NCBI RefSeq assembly: GCF_026966905.1
Contig: NZ_JAPUBN010000013.1
Span: forward strand, 186,001 to 250,000
Direction of reading: 5' to 3'
Source of the DNA: Marinomonas phaeophyticola
GTDB lineage: Bacteria > Pseudomonadota > Gammaproteobacteria > Pseudomonadales > Marinomonadaceae
DNA length: 64,000 bases
Shown: one piece after another, positions 52,733 through 62,212 of the stretch
Layout of the letters: each line of letters opens with the position of its first letter
Position numbering within the stretch: position 1 is the stretch's first letter
The notes under the pieces: model-generated
Database searches by the model: none
Seen by the model: the letters and a program-made list of their open reading frames with translations, nothing else
What the model was told of the DNA's origin: nothing
Program-made: the position numbers and the translations under genes

Positions 52733-53899
52733 ATGTTGCGTATCCCGATTGCAGAAAGGCCTGGTTGGCAAAAACGAGCACAAGAGTTCGGTTTTGAATT
52801 TCATACCATGTATGGTGAAAAGTACTGGGATGAAAGTGCCTATTATCAATTCTCTTTAGAGCAAATTGAAAGAGACATTGAATCGCCCACAGAAGAAATC
52901 CATCAGATGTGCCTGGGGGTTGTTGATAAGGTCATCAATGACGATGTATTGATGCGACGTTTTTGTTTACCAGAAGCTCAATGGGATTTTATACGTCAGT
53001 CGTGGCTCAATGGTGATCCAAGTTTGTATTCTCGCTTAGACTTTGCTTATTCTGGAAAAGGCCATGCTAAGTTATATGAGAATAATGCTGATACGCCAAC
53101 CAGCATCTATGAAACCGGTTTTTGGCAATGGTTATGGTTACAGGATAATGTGGATGCGGGAGTATTATTACCGCATTCTGATCAATTTAATATTCTGCAA
53201 GAAAAGTTAGTTAATCGCTTTAAGGACATTCGATATTTAACGCCAGATAGAGTGCTGCATTTTGCTTGTTGTAAAGGCACACCAGAAGACAGAGGAACCG
53301 TACAATATTTAGAAGATTGCGCCAACGAAGCGGGTCTAAGTACGGAATTTGTGTATATAGAAGACATTGGGCGTGATGCGAAAGGTAATTTTACTGATAC
53401 CAAAGATCAGATTATTCGCTTTATGTTTAAGCTTTATCCATGGGAGTTTATGTTTCAAGAGGAATTTTCCGCCCAGCTCGGGCACAATAATATCCGTTGG
53501 ATTGAACCTCCTTGGAAAAGCATTCTATCGAATAAAGCCTTATTACCAATGTTGTGGAAAATGTTTCCAGACCATCCAAATTTATTGCCTGCTTTCTTTG
53601 AAGATGAGCTTCATCTTGCCTCTGGAATCGATTCTCTTGTTAAAAAGCCTATTTTCTCCCGCGAAGGGTCAAACATCTCTTTTATCGGTGATGAAAAAGG
53701 GGTTGAAGCGTCATCTGGTCCGTATGGCGAAGAAGGCTTTATTTATCAAGCGACTCATATGCTGCCTAAGTTCGGTGACAGTTATACTTTAATTGGTAGC
53801 TGGTTAGTGGACGATCAAGCGGCGGGCATCTCTATTCGAGAAGATCGAAATCCCATCACCCAAGATATGAGCCGGTTTTTGCCTCATATAATAGTTTAA
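52733..53899 (+). CDS. yjfC: Glutathionylspermidine synthase family protein, YjfC
   Basis: 388 residues starting [24 protein letters not shown] 52733 is one base past the yjfM stop. [35 protein letters not shown] and [11 protein letters not shown] match the ATP-grasp glutathionylspermidine synthase fold and E. coli YjfC over its full length. The fold joins a carboxylate and an amine with ATP. Whether this member makes glutathionylspermidine is not known, since the amidase half of GspS is absent. It is last in the cluster, 11 bases before a convergent Crp-type gene. Confidence 0.9.
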   Translation: MLRIPIAERPGWQKRAQEFGFEFHTMYGEKYWDESAYYQFSLEQIERDIESPTEEIHQMCLGVVDKVINDDVLMRRFCLPEAQWDFIRQSWLNGDPSLYSRLDFAYSGKGHAKLYENNADTPTSIYETGFWQWLWLQDNVDAGVLLPHSDQFNILQEKLVNRFKDIRYLTPDRVLHFACCKGTPEDRGTVQYLEDCANEAGLSTEFVYIEDIGRDAKGNFTDTKDQIIRFMFKLYPWEFMFQEEFSAQLGHNNIRWIEPPWKSILSNKALLPMLWKMFPDHPNLLPAFFEDELHLASGIDSLVKKPIFSREGSNISFIGDEKGVEASSGPYGEEGFIYQATHMLPKFGDSYTLIGSWLVDDQAAGISIREDRNPITQDMSRFLPHIIV

Positions 53900-53910
53900 T
53901 ATTGTTGTAC

Positions 53911-54498
53911 TTACCCTCTCTTTAGCCTTTGCCTAATTCGGCTTAATGCAACGGGGGTAATACTGAGGTAAGAGGCGATCTGCTGTTGTGGCAGTTTATC
54001 TTTTAACTCAGGGTAATCTGTACAAAAATCAAGATAGCGCTTTTCCGCCGAGTCTTTTGCAAAGGCGCTTTCTTTTTCTTCTTTGATAATAAATATATGT
54101 TCAAGAAAGTGACAGTAGCACTCTAAGAAAGCCTTATCTTGACGCATTTGTTGGAAAAAATCGGCCCAAGAATACGATAAAACAATACTATCTTCCAAGG
54201 CTTGGATGCTGAACAGAACAGGCGTTTGACTGACCATAGCTCGTGTGGAACCGACAATTCTCGGACCTTTGGCAAAAGTTTGTGTATATTCTTTACCTTC
54301 TTTAGAAACGCTAACATAGCGAACTAATCCTGTATGTAAAAAGAAAAATCGATCAACCTTATCTCCTTGCTGGAAAAGGTAGTTACCTTTTAAAACGGAG
54401 TGAATTTCCATAGGAGTGGAGAGTCTGTCCCATTGAACCCCATCCCCCATATTATCGAAATAGTTCTGAAAACTGAGTTGTAATTGTTCCTTATCCAT
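53911..54498 (-). CDS. Crp/Fnr family transcriptional regulator
   Basis: 195 residues. The cyclic-nucleotide-like barrel (about 25-130: KGNYLFQQGDKVDRFFFLHTGLVRYVSVSKEGKEYTQ) is followed by a long helix and a winged helix DNA-binding domain near 150-195 (PQQQIASYLSITPVALSRIRQRLKRG). No Fnr-type iron-sulfur cysteines are at the N-terminus. The effector is unknown. It is convergent with yjfC and upstream of nothing on its own strand for 100 bases; a regulatory link to the yjf cluster is possible but unsupported. Confidence 0.88.
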   Translation of the reverse strand: MDKEQLQLSFQNYFDNMGDGVQWDRLSTPMEIHSVLKGNYLFQQGDKVDRFFFLHTGLVRYVSVSKEGKEYTQTFAKGPRIVGSTRAMVSQTPVLFSIQALEDSIVLSYSWADFFQQMRQDKAFLECYCHFLEHIFIIKEEKESAFAKDSAEKRYLDFCTDYPELKDKLPQQQIASYLSITPVALSRIRQRLKRG

Positions 54499-54553
54499 TG
54501 CGTTCTACCTATAGGGTGTTATCCAGCAGTATGACGGTTCAATACCTCGCATT

Positions 54554-55534
54554 TTAAGTGGCTAGATCCCCCTTTTCTGTAGAGGACCTATTGAGCGTGG
54601 TACTTTGTCGATCAATTAGGTACAGGGAGGTTACTAAGCAGGCTAAGCCTAGAATAAAACCAGTATTCAGTAAACTAGAAAGTTGTGATTGTGAAAATGC
54701 TGTATAGCAGGCAACCCAAACCGGTATTGTATAAGAAAACGCCAATAAACGGTTCGCTCCAACCGTATGTACTAAGCGCTGCTGTAATACAAAGGTGAAA
54801 ATGGTGGTGAAAATGGTGAGATAAAGCGCATTAATCCAAAACCCTGTGGCCTCCCATCGAACATCCCCCAGCTCACCCCAAATTAAGGTAATTGGGAGCA
54901 ACCAAAGAGTACCAAATAACATAATCATAAATGCCCCCGAGAATGGCTTATTACCACGTCCCCACTTTTGAACAGAAACCACATGAAATGCTAATAGAAC
55001 ACAGGCACCGACATACAATGCATCACCTTGATTCCATTGGAAGGATTGGATCTCCTCTAGGCTGTGCATTTGAGTACTAAAAAGCACGCCTGTTGCTCCC
55101 ATTGAGCCAATGATAAAACCACTTACCTTGAGCCAAGGCGTCGAAATGTTCAGCCAAAGCTTACTAATAATGACCCCCATTAATGGTATTAAGGTGTATA
55201 AAACCGAAGTATTTAATGGTGTTGTGGTTTCCAAGGAGACAAACAGTCCAATGAAGAAACCAACAAGAGAACCGCTAATCAATAAATAGTGAAAGGCTTG
55301 TCTTGGAGAGTGGAACAAGGCTTGCAATTGTTGTCGAATATTGAGTTTCTCTCGATACCAAGTAACCATCAGAACTAAGAACATAATGATCAGTGCTAAA
55401 AAAAGCGGAATCCAGACGTCGCGATTGGGCTTGCGTAGGTCACCATATGGCCGGAAATAATGAAAGACGATGCCATTAACCAAGCCCATATTAATAAGGT
55501 CATAAATCCATTCATAATAAGGCCTTTTGAGCAT
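54554..55534 (-). CDS. DMT superfamily (EamA) transporter
   Basis: 326 residues with ten membrane segments in two EamA repeats; the second ends TIPVWVACYTAFSQSQLSSLLNTGFILGLACLV. Members export metabolites or amino acids by proton exchange; the substrate is unknown. The 3' part of the NAT gene overlaps the start by 23 bases (55512-55534), so the two genes form one operon with NAT first. Confidence 0.85.
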   Translation of the reverse strand: MLKRPYYEWIYDLINMGLVNGIVFHYFRPYGDLRKPNRDVWIPLFLALIIMFLVLMVTWYREKLNIRQQLQALFHSPRQAFHYLLISGSLVGFFIGLFVSLETTTPLNTSVLYTLIPLMGVIISKLWLNISTPWLKVSGFIIGSMGATGVLFSTQMHSLEEIQSFQWNQGDALYVGACVLLAFHVVSVQKWGRGNKPFSGAFMIMLFGTLWLLPITLIWGELGDVRWEATGFWINALYLTIFTTIFTFVLQQRLVHTVGANRLLAFSYTIPVWVACYTAFSQSQLSSLLNTGFILGLACLVTSLYLIDRQSTTLNRSSTEKGDLAT

Positions 55535-56393
55535 TCGAATGTTCTGATAGCTTTGGGGCTAGGAAACGTTCAAATAAATGTTCAGCGATGGCGAAATCAA
55601 TATTTAATAGAAAATCCCGGGTGAGTCTATTATGTAAATCATTAGGAGTAGTGACGAGTCGTGTTTCCTCTTTTCCATCAATACGTACCATAAAGGTATG
55701 GTTTTTTAAGGCGATGACACAATCGTTATTTTTGAGGCTAACGACCAAGTTGTTAACAAAGCCTGCCGCGGGAAATTTATGAGAGTAAAAGTGTCCTAAT
55801 TGGCAGTCTGCGTCAGAATAATCCGCTAAATCAAAGCGATACAAGGTAAAGAAGCTCCCATCCTTCCAGATTTGTAGATCGTACTCCATGGTTGCGATTT
55901 GCATTTCTGTTGATAGAGAAACGATGCGATAAGTTTCTCCTCCTATTTTTTGTTCTTTATTGATCTCAAGCAATAATGGCGTATTTGGCCCATAACCGCC
56001 AAAGCCTGTATCGATCAAATAGGTGTTATTCTGATGATGCAATAAGGTGATTCTATGGGTTCTGGGGGCTTTTTTGTTTTGGTCTTCTTTTTGGGAAATA
56101 TACAGTACCCGGGCCAGTTTTAACTCTACTTCGTAACCAAGGGCATAAAGCAACTCAAATGTGAGTTTATTGTGCTCAAAGCAATAACCTCCTAGTCCAC
56201 GAGTGACAATTTTGTGGCTTAGGTCATCTGTTTCCAGAGACATGGTTTCTCCCAATACGACTGACAGACTGTTGAAGCTGTATTTTGCTATGTGTTTATT
56301 TTGTAGCTCAGACACAAAACGCAGTGATAATTCATTGGGTGTCTCGAGTTTCAGGTCGGCTAAGTAGTTTTGTAAACTAGCGGATAAGGTCAT
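55512..56393 (-). CDS. Arylamine N-acetyltransferase
   Basis: 293 residues from ATG 56393 (AGGAG 8 bases upstream); a longer frame from 56438 lacks support. The catalytic triad is plain: C71 in RGLGGYCFEHN, H113 in RTHRITLLHH and D128 in YLIDTGFGGYGP. NAT enzymes move acetyl or other acyl groups from CoA to arylamines or hydrazines. Together with the overlapping DMT exporter gene it may form a detoxification or metabolite-modification unit (inference). Confidence 0.92.
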   Translation of the reverse strand: MTLSASLQNYLADLKLETPNELSLRFVSELQNKHIAKYSFNSLSVVLGETMSLETDDLSHKIVTRGLGGYCFEHNKLTFELLYALGYEVELKLARVLYISQKEDQNKKAPRTHRITLLHHQNNTYLIDTGFGGYGPNTPLLLEINKEQKIGGETYRIVSLSTEMQIATMEYDLQIWKDGSFFTLYRFDLADYSDADCQLGHFYSHKFPAAGFVNNLVVSLKNNDCVIALKNHTFMVRIDGKEETRLVTTPNDLHNRLTRDFLLNIDFAIAEHLFERFLAPKLSEHSNAQKALL

Positions 56394-56577
56394 TTTGTGT
56401 ACTCCTGTCACTTTTTTATAGTAAGCGTTATAAGGCAATGGTGAATAAGATAACGAGTTAATGTCGCTAGAGTAGAAGAGAAGACAAAGGAAGGAATTAA
56501 CCTAGGTTAACTTTCTTAAATAAAAAATACTCGTTCAGTTTTCGGTTGAGCATATTTTGTGAATACGAGTATGATCA

Positions 56578-57663
56578 ATGGATATTTCAATAGGTATTTT
56601 CAATATGCGAATCACAGACATAAAAACCATGGAATCCTATTATAAAGCCTTAGTGAACCGGGAAGCGGATCACGTTGGTATCTTTTATGTGGGAGTAAAA
56701 ACCACCTCAGTGTTTTGCATTGCGACTTGTCGAGCCAGAAAACCTAAATTTGAAAATGTGGAGTTTTATACTGAGTTTAAAGACGCTTTGGCGGCAGGCT
56801 ACCGACCTTGTAAAGTGTGCAAGCCAACAGAAAATGCGAATGAAGCACCGGAGCAAGTCCTTAAGGCCATGGAAATGGTACGAGACAATCCCAAGCAAAG
56901 AATTGCAGACTGGAAACTTCGTGAATTGGGTATTGGCCCTGAACTCGTCCGGCGCTGGTTTAACAAGCATTATGGGATGACATTTCAGGCTTACCAACGT
57001 ATGTACCGCATTAATAATGCGTTTAAAGAGCTTAAGGACGGTAAAAAAACCACCGATGCTGCGTTTGATACCGGTTATGATTCATTAAGCGGCTTTGGCT
57101 ATACTTATAAAAAACTTATCGGGAAGTCTCCAACAAAAAGTATGGATAATCAGATTATTTTAATCAGTCGTTTTACTACCCCTCTAGGTCCCATGTTCGT
57201 TTGTGCTACCGATGACGGGGTGTGTTTACTCGAATTCGTAGAACGAAAAATGCTGGAAACAGAGTTTAAAGATCTACAAAAGCGCCTTAATGCTACTATT
57301 GTTACCGGTGAAAATGATTTTATAAAACAAGCGAAAGAGCAAGTAGCAGAGTATTTTGATGGGACTCGAATGGAATTTGATTTGCCCTTGATTACCCCAG
57401 GGACAGAATTCCAAAACGAAGTTTGGCTATGTTTACAAGGGATACCTTATGGCGAAACTCGCTCCTATCAGCAGCAGGCTGAAAACATTGAACGACCCAA
57501 AGCGGTTCGGGCGGTGGCCTCGGCAAATGGTAATAATCGCATTGCCATTGTCATTCCTTGTCATCGAGTCATAGGTAAAGATGGATCATTGACGGGATAC
57601 GCTGGCGGCTTGGAACGTAAGCGCTGGTTACTGGAGCATGAGAAAAAGCACAGTCATGCTTGA
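56578..57663 (+). CDS. ada: Ada: bifunctional DNA repair methyltransferase and regulator
   Basis: 361 residues. The N-terminal zinc domain has C47/C51/C78/C81 (VFCIATCRARKP...GYRPCKVCKP), where the first Cys takes methyl from phosphotriesters. An AraC-type helix-turn-helix follows (about 92-180: RWFNKHYGMTFQAYQRMYRIN). The C-terminal O6-methylguanine transferase has the active C328 in IPCHRVIGKDGSLTGYAGGLERKRWLL. The start is uncertain: ATG 56578 or 56605 (MRITDIKTMESYYKAL), neither with a strong ribosome site; homology begins near the second. It stands alone, consistent with self-regulation. Confidence 0.95.
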   Translation: MDISIGIFNMRITDIKTMESYYKALVNREADHVGIFYVGVKTTSVFCIATCRARKPKFENVEFYTEFKDALAAGYRPCKVCKPTENANEAPEQVLKAMEMVRDNPKQRIADWKLRELGIGPELVRRWFNKHYGMTFQAYQRMYRINNAFKELKDGKKTTDAAFDTGYDSLSGFGYTYKKLIGKSPTKSMDNQIILISRFTTPLGPMFVCATDDGVCLLEFVERKMLETEFKDLQKRLNATIVTGENDFIKQAKEQVAEYFDGTRMEFDLPLITPGTEFQNEVWLCLQGIPYGETRSYQQQAENIERPKAVRAVASANGNNRIAIVIPCHRVIGKDGSLTGYAGGLERKRWLLEHEKKHSHA

Positions 57664-57834
57664 CGCGAGCTATTGTTGAACTGTAGCTGAACTGTAGATG
57701 TCCTCCAAGCCATTGAATTATAAAAATAGCTCAATTGTCAGACGCGCATATTGGTCGTTCATATTGCTAAAGTGGTGTAGAATCGCTGTTTATTCTCGAT
57801 TGTTTTTCTTTAGCTCCTTACCTTTGGAAACAGT

Positions 57835-59883
57835 ATGAACGCGATACCTCCAGCTATTCAGCAACGACTAAGAACGTTAAATGAACGCCAGTTAGATGCG
57901 GTAAAACGCATTGAAGGGCCTTTGTTAGTATTAGCCGGAGCGGGCAGTGGTAAAACCAGTGTAATTACCACTAAAATCGCCTATCTCATACAAGCCTGTC
58001 ATTTTAAAGCCAATTCCATCATTGCTGTTACCTTTACCAATAAGGCCGCGCGTGAAATGAAAGAACGTGTGCAAAGTATGCTAAGTAAAGCCGAAAGCCG
58101 AGGCTTGCAGATCTCTACGTTTCACACCTTAGGTTTAAATATATTACGCAAGGAATACCATAAAGCGGGACTGAAACCTGGCTTTACCTTATTTGATTCG
58201 CAAGATTCTTTGGCATTAGTGAAAGAGATTTTAGATAAGGAATTTAATCAACAAACTGACGAAGCCGCCTATTGTCAACATACGATTTCTTCTTGGAAAA
58301 ATGACATGACAGCACCGAATCAAGCGGTGACGAATGCGGATACAGAAGAGCTGTTGTTAGCCGCACAAGTGTATACTCAATATCAGCGTTATCTTAAAGC
58401 TTACAACGCGGTGGATTTTGATGACCTTATCTTGATGCCAGTGCAGTTATTACAAGAACAAGCGGAACTAAAAGAGAAGTGGCAGAAAAAGGTACGTTAT
58501 CTCTTAGTGGACGAGTGCCAAGACACTAATACCAGTCAATATGAGCTAATCCGTATCTTGGCTGGCTATCGAAAAAACTTCACCTTAGTAGGGGATGACG
58601 ATCAATCCATTTACGCTTGGCGTGGTGCTCGTCCTGAGAATTTAGAACAGCTGCAACGGGATTATCCCAATTTAAAACTGGTTAAGCTGGAGCAAAATTA
58701 TCGTTCGACAAAAACCATTCTTAAAGCCGCCAACACATTGATTGCTAATAATCCCCATGTGTATGAAAAAGCATTATGGAGCGATCTAGGGGTCGGTGAT
58801 CCGATTCGAGTCATGGTCACCCGTAATGAAGAAGCGGAATCGGAACGGGTTGCGGCCGAAATTCAATCTCGGCACCTAAGGCATGACATCCCCTATAAGG
58901 ACTTTGCGGTTTTGTATCGAGGAAACCATCAAGCCAGACTTCTGGAAATCAAGCTTCAAGCCTATCGTATCCCTTATAAGATTAATGGCGGCACTTCGTT
59001 TTTTGCCCGCGCTGAAATTAAAGATTTGATGAGTTATTTACGCTTATTGGTTAATACGGATGACGACAATGCATTTCTAAGAATCATCAACTTACCTCGT
59101 CGTGATATTGGTCCAGCCACTTTAGAGAAAGTGGGTAATTTAGCCACTGAGCATAACTTGAGCTTATTTGAAGCCAGTGGTCTTGCTGAATTAGAAGAGA
59201 GAGTAACCGGCAAATCCTTGCGCAGCTTACAAGAGTTTGAGCGCTGGTTACGGCATTTAAGAGAGCGGTTAAAAGGCGCTTCTCCAGTCCCTGTTATCGA
59301 ACAAATGATTCATGATATTGATTACTTTGGTTGGTTACAGGAACAAGCGAGCACACCCACTGCGGCTGAGAGACGTATTGAAAATGTTCGTTTTTTACTG
59401 GATTCCATTCAGCGCATGATGGAAAGCGCTTGGGAAGAAGATCCAAATGCGGAATTGGACCAAGCAATCAGTAAGTTATTGCTGATTGATATGTTGGAAC
59501 GTCAAGAGGAAGAAGAAGACGAAGACAAGGTTCAACTATTAACCTTGCATGCATCGAAGGGATTGGAATACCCGCATGTCTTCTTACTCGGCTGTGAAGA
59601 AGAGTTACTGCCTCACCGAAATAGTATAGAGAATGACGACATAGAAGAAGAACGTCGGTTAGCGTATGTTGGAATTACCCGCGCAAAACGTACCCTATGT
59701 ATCACCTTAGCTTCAAAGCGTCGTCAGTATGGTCAAGAAATCGATTGCTTACCCAGTCGCTTCCTAGATGAGCTCCCTCAAGAAGACCTGCAATGGGAAG
59801 GTCGAGGGGATGAATCTGAAGCGGTTAAAAAAGAGCAAGGCAAAGCGTCTTTGTCCGCATTAAAAGCCATGCTAAATTCCTAA
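57835..59883 (+). CDS. rep: ATP-dependent DNA helicase Rep
   Basis: 682 residues, UvrD/Rep superfamily 1A: Walker A AGAGSGKTSVITTKIAYLI near residue 35, TFTNKAAREMKERV, motif II LVDECQDTNTSQYELIR (DEXQ form with Cys for Tyr), GDDDQSIYAWRGARPEN, YRGNHQARLLEIKLQAYRIPYKING and QLLTLHASKGLEYPHVFLLG. It agrees with E. coli Rep along its length, including the C-terminal LKAMLNS end. Rep moves 3' to 5' and clears proteins ahead of replication forks. It is a stand-alone gene followed by a long hairpin. Confidence 0.96.
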   Translation: MNAIPPAIQQRLRTLNERQLDAVKRIEGPLLVLAGAGSGKTSVITTKIAYLIQACHFKANSIIAVTFTNKAAREMKERVQSMLSKAESRGLQISTFHTLGLNILRKEYHKAGLKPGFTLFDSQDSLALVKEILDKEFNQQTDEAAYCQHTISSWKNDMTAPNQAVTNADTEELLLAAQVYTQYQRYLKAYNAVDFDDLILMPVQLLQEQAELKEKWQKKVRYLLVDECQDTNTSQYELIRILAGYRKNFTLVGDDDQSIYAWRGARPENLEQLQRDYPNLKLVKLEQNYRSTKTILKAANTLIANNPHVYEKALWSDLGVGDPIRVMVTRNEEAESERVAAEIQSRHLRHDIPYKDFAVLYRGNHQARLLEIKLQAYRIPYKINGGTSFFARAEIKDLMSYLRLLVNTDDDNAFLRIINLPRRDIGPATLEKVGNLATEHNLSLFEASGLAELEERVTGKSLRSLQEFERWLRHLRERLKGASPVPVIEQMIHDIDYFGWLQEQASTPTAAERRIENVRFLLDSIQRMMESAWEEDPNAELDQAISKLLLIDMLERQEEEEDEDKVQLLTLHASKGLEYPHVFLLGCEEELLPHRNSIENDDIEEERRLAYVGITRAKRTLCITLASKRRQYGQEIDCLPSRFLDELPQEDLQWEGRGDESEAVKKEQGKASLSALKAMLNS

Positions 59884-59930
59884 AAAGGGTTATGGAACTA
59901 AAAGTGAGCGCTTGCAACGTGCTTGTATTC

Positions 59931-59973
59931 ATTCAGATCACTCTGATGACGGTTTGAATCAGGTGATCTGAAT
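59931..59973. repeat. Long hairpin between rep and the Bor-type gene
   Basis: ATTCAGATCAC (59931-59941) pairs exactly with GTGATCTGAAT (59963-59973); one unpaired T later, CTGAT (59943-59947) pairs with ATCAG (59958-59962). The result is 16 base pairs with one bulge and a 10-base loop, between convergent genes. There is no T-tract. It probably is a 3'-end stabiliser or blocks readthrough. Confidence 0.65.
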
Positions 59974-59996
59974 AAAGCGTGTAGTATAAGGTAAGA

Positions 59997-60290
59997 CTAT
60001 TGTTTACAGAAAACACGAGCTTGTCTTGGTGTATAAATACCAAAGGTAATTATACCTAATAGGCCATTTACAAATGTTTGCTCTGTCTGTACTTTGACGA
60101 CGTTATCCGCTCCGTGACAAATTTCAGCGGCATTGATTTGTTTTTCTTGGCCAATACCGCTAATAAAAAAGGATTGTTGGTTGTCGGCACCAGTATGTGG
60201 CGCATTGCTGTTTTCAAGGTTAAATGTCTGAGTGGCACAACCAAATAATAAACTGGATGTCATGGTAATTAGTAATAACTGCTTTTTCAT
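59997..60290 (-). CDS. bor: Bor/Iss family lipoprotein
   Basis: 97 residues, the same length as lambda Bor; start ATG 60290 has GGAGA 8 bases upstream, and a longer frame to 60353 lacks support. MKKQLLLITMTSSLLFGCATQTF is a lipoprotein signal with Cys19. The body SFFISGIGQEKQINAAEICHGADNVVKVQTEQTFVNGLLGIITFGIYTPRQARVFC is closely Bor-like by eye. In lambda and in E. coli (Iss) it is an outer membrane lipoprotein that raises serum resistance; here, in a marine bacterium, its role is unknown. No phage genes are adjacent. Confidence 0.85.
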   Translation of the reverse strand: MKKQLLLITMTSSLLFGCATQTFNLENSNAPHTGADNQQSFFISGIGQEKQINAAEICHGADNVVKVQTEQTFVNGLLGIITFGIYTPRQARVFCKQ

Positions 60291-60651
60291 ATTATTTCTC
60301 CAAAAAACACAATAATTGAGCAAGGTTCGATTTTTACGAAAAGATATTAGCATTAAAAAACATCACTTTTCTAATAATACTCTCACTAATGCTGTTACAT
60401 TTTGAAATAGATTAATGTTCAAAAATCAGGTAGGTTTTTAGGTGGTTATATTTAAATTTAATAAAATCAATTGCTTAAATTTAAGGCTATCGACGCTAAA
60501 TTCTGTTCTGCTTTATTAACTAAGATTGATTTGTTTTCAATAAGATGTTTTTTTCATAAACAAAAAAACACGTCTTTTTAAAATGAGTTAAAGGGTTATA
60601 ATAATGCCCGATTATTCCCCCTTTAAAAATACTCACTAGTTAGGCCTATCG
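60291..60651. promoter_or_regulatory. AT-rich divergent control region (bor / nhaP)
   Basis: 361 bases without a gene, between the start of the Bor-type gene (-) and the antiporter gene (+). It is very AT-rich. TATAAT at 60597-60602 is a perfect -10 box for a plus-strand promoter 50 bases before the antiporter start, but no convincing -35 box is 16-18 bases upstream. No dyad or riboswitch structure was seen. Confidence 0.4.
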
Positions 60652-61941
60652 ATGAACGCTTGGTATCTCATTTGTTTTCTCTCGGCATTAGCGGTGTTAA
60701 TCGCTTTTACCAATCAATTTATCCTTAAAATGCAAACGACGATTGCGATAACAACGGGCTCAGTGGTGATCTCATTACTATTGATTATTGCCGTTAAAAT
60801 GCTGGGCGATGAAACGGCGTTATTTATTACTCAGGTCGTATCTGATATCGACTTTAATCAGTTGTTGTTGGAAGGTATGTTGGGTTTTTTATTGTTTGCT
60901 GGCGCGTTAGAGATTGATTTAAATGCCTTAAAAAAACAAAAGTGGGAAATCACCATACTGGTGTTGTTTTCTACCTTAACATCGACCTTTATTGTTGGAT
61001 TATTAAGTTATTACACCTTTCAATTATTTGGATTCCCCGTCGACTTTATTTATTGCCTCCTCTTCGGAGCGTTGATCAGCCCAACAGACCCGATTGCGGT
61101 ACTCGCTATCATTAAACAGATGAATGCCCCACAAGGCATATCGATTCAAGTTGAAGGTGAATCTCTATTCAATGATGGGGTCGGTTTGGTTATTTTTACG
61201 ACTATTTTTTCCGTGGCCTTTTATGGTACAGAGGCTAATTTTGAAGGTATTGCAGAGCTTTTCTTAGTTGATGCGATCGGTGGGATCCTCTTTGGTCTTG
61301 GTATTGCTGTCTTTGGGCATTTCGTAATTATTAATTGCCGAGACATGAATATTCGTTTATTGGTAACACTGACGATCCCTTCGGCTGGTTTTGCTCTAGC
61401 CAATATTTGGGGGATTTCTGGTGCTTTGGCTATGGTTACTTGTGGCATCTTAATGGGCAATATAACGCGTCCAAAAGCATCAAAAAGGAGAGGTCCAGAT
61501 GGCACACGCTATGTAAAAGATTTCTGGCATGCAACTGACAGTTTCTTAAATGCACTGTTATTTTTGATCATAGGGATGCTCATTGTTACCATTCCACTGA
61601 CCTGGGAAATACTTGGGTTAGGCTTACTGATGATACCGATTGTATTGATTGCTCGTTTTATCAGCGTTGGTAGCCCTTATTTAGTTTTTAAGCGTTATCG
61701 TGACTATGATAAGCATTCAGTGAAAATATTAACCTGGGGCGGTCTTCGAGGAGGATTAGCCTTAGCTATGGCGGCGGCAATCCCATCAGGCCAAATCCAT
61801 ATTCTGACCTATGATTTGCATGATTTAATGGTCGTCATTACTTATACCGTAGTAATTTTCTCTATTATTGTTCAAGGTCTCACTATCTCTCCTTTAATAG
61901 AAAAAAGCATCCAAGCGGCCGAGGAAAAAGCAAAACGCTAA
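60652..61941 (+). CDS. NhaP-type (CPA1) Na+/H+ antiporter
   Basis: 429 residues with about twelve membrane segments. ALISPTDPIAVLAII near residue 143 and GESLFNDGVGLVIF near 174 are the CPA1 motifs that bear the ion-binding Asp residues; WGGLRGGLALAMAAAIPSG near 363 is the conserved Arg-containing segment. It exchanges Na+ or K+ for H+ across the inner membrane, useful for a marine cell. The protein has no long C-terminal domain. It is a single gene, followed by a UUCG-capped hairpin. Confidence 0.92.
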   Translation: MNAWYLICFLSALAVLIAFTNQFILKMQTTIAITTGSVVISLLLIIAVKMLGDETALFITQVVSDIDFNQLLLEGMLGFLLFAGALEIDLNALKKQKWEITILVLFSTLTSTFIVGLLSYYTFQLFGFPVDFIYCLLFGALISPTDPIAVLAIIKQMNAPQGISIQVEGESLFNDGVGLVIFTTIFSVAFYGTEANFEGIAELFLVDAIGGILFGLGIAVFGHFVIINCRDMNIRLLVTLTIPSAGFALANIWGISGALAMVTCGILMGNITRPKASKRRGPDGTRYVKDFWHATDSFLNALLFLIIGMLIVTIPLTWEILGLGLLMIPIVLIARFISVGSPYLVFKRYRDYDKHSVKILTWGGLRGGLALAMAAAIPSGQIHILTYDLHDLMVVITYTVVIFSIIVQGLTISPLIEKSIQAAEEKAKR

Positions 61942-62025
61942 TAACGATCCTAATACTAATTCAAACACTTATAACCGCTCTTAACTTTATACGTTAGCGA
62001 AAGTTAACCGCCACAACAAGTTATA

Positions 62026-62059
62026 AAGATAAGGCTCATCTTCGGGTGAACCTTATCTT
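62026..62059 (+). terminator. UUCG-capped hairpin after the antiporter gene
   Basis: AAGATAAGGCTCATC (62026-62040) and GGTGAACCTTATCTT (62045-62059) pair with one mismatch and one G-U around a TTCG tetraloop closed by C-G, a very stable cap. The stretch after it, TCTCAAAAA, is not a T-tract. A smaller dyad TTAACTTT/AAAGTTAA is at 61981-62007. Both are in the 271-base gap before the MFS gene. Confidence 0.5.
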
Positions 62060-62212
62060 CTCAAAAACCTTTATCTCGTTGAAACACAATTTTTAGTCAA
62101 TCGGTGTTTAAAAAACAGAGTAAAGAAATAAACACTCCCGCCCCGCTTTATTCAATTAAGATAGATAATAGGTTGGTAAGGATTTTTCTTATTATTAGAA
62201 GGCGCTTATATT

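Noticed and set aside
57677-57698. 11-bp tandem duplication TGAACTGTAGC/TGAACTGTAGA after ada
   Set aside because: Only two imperfect short copies; no reason to read more into it than a small slippage.
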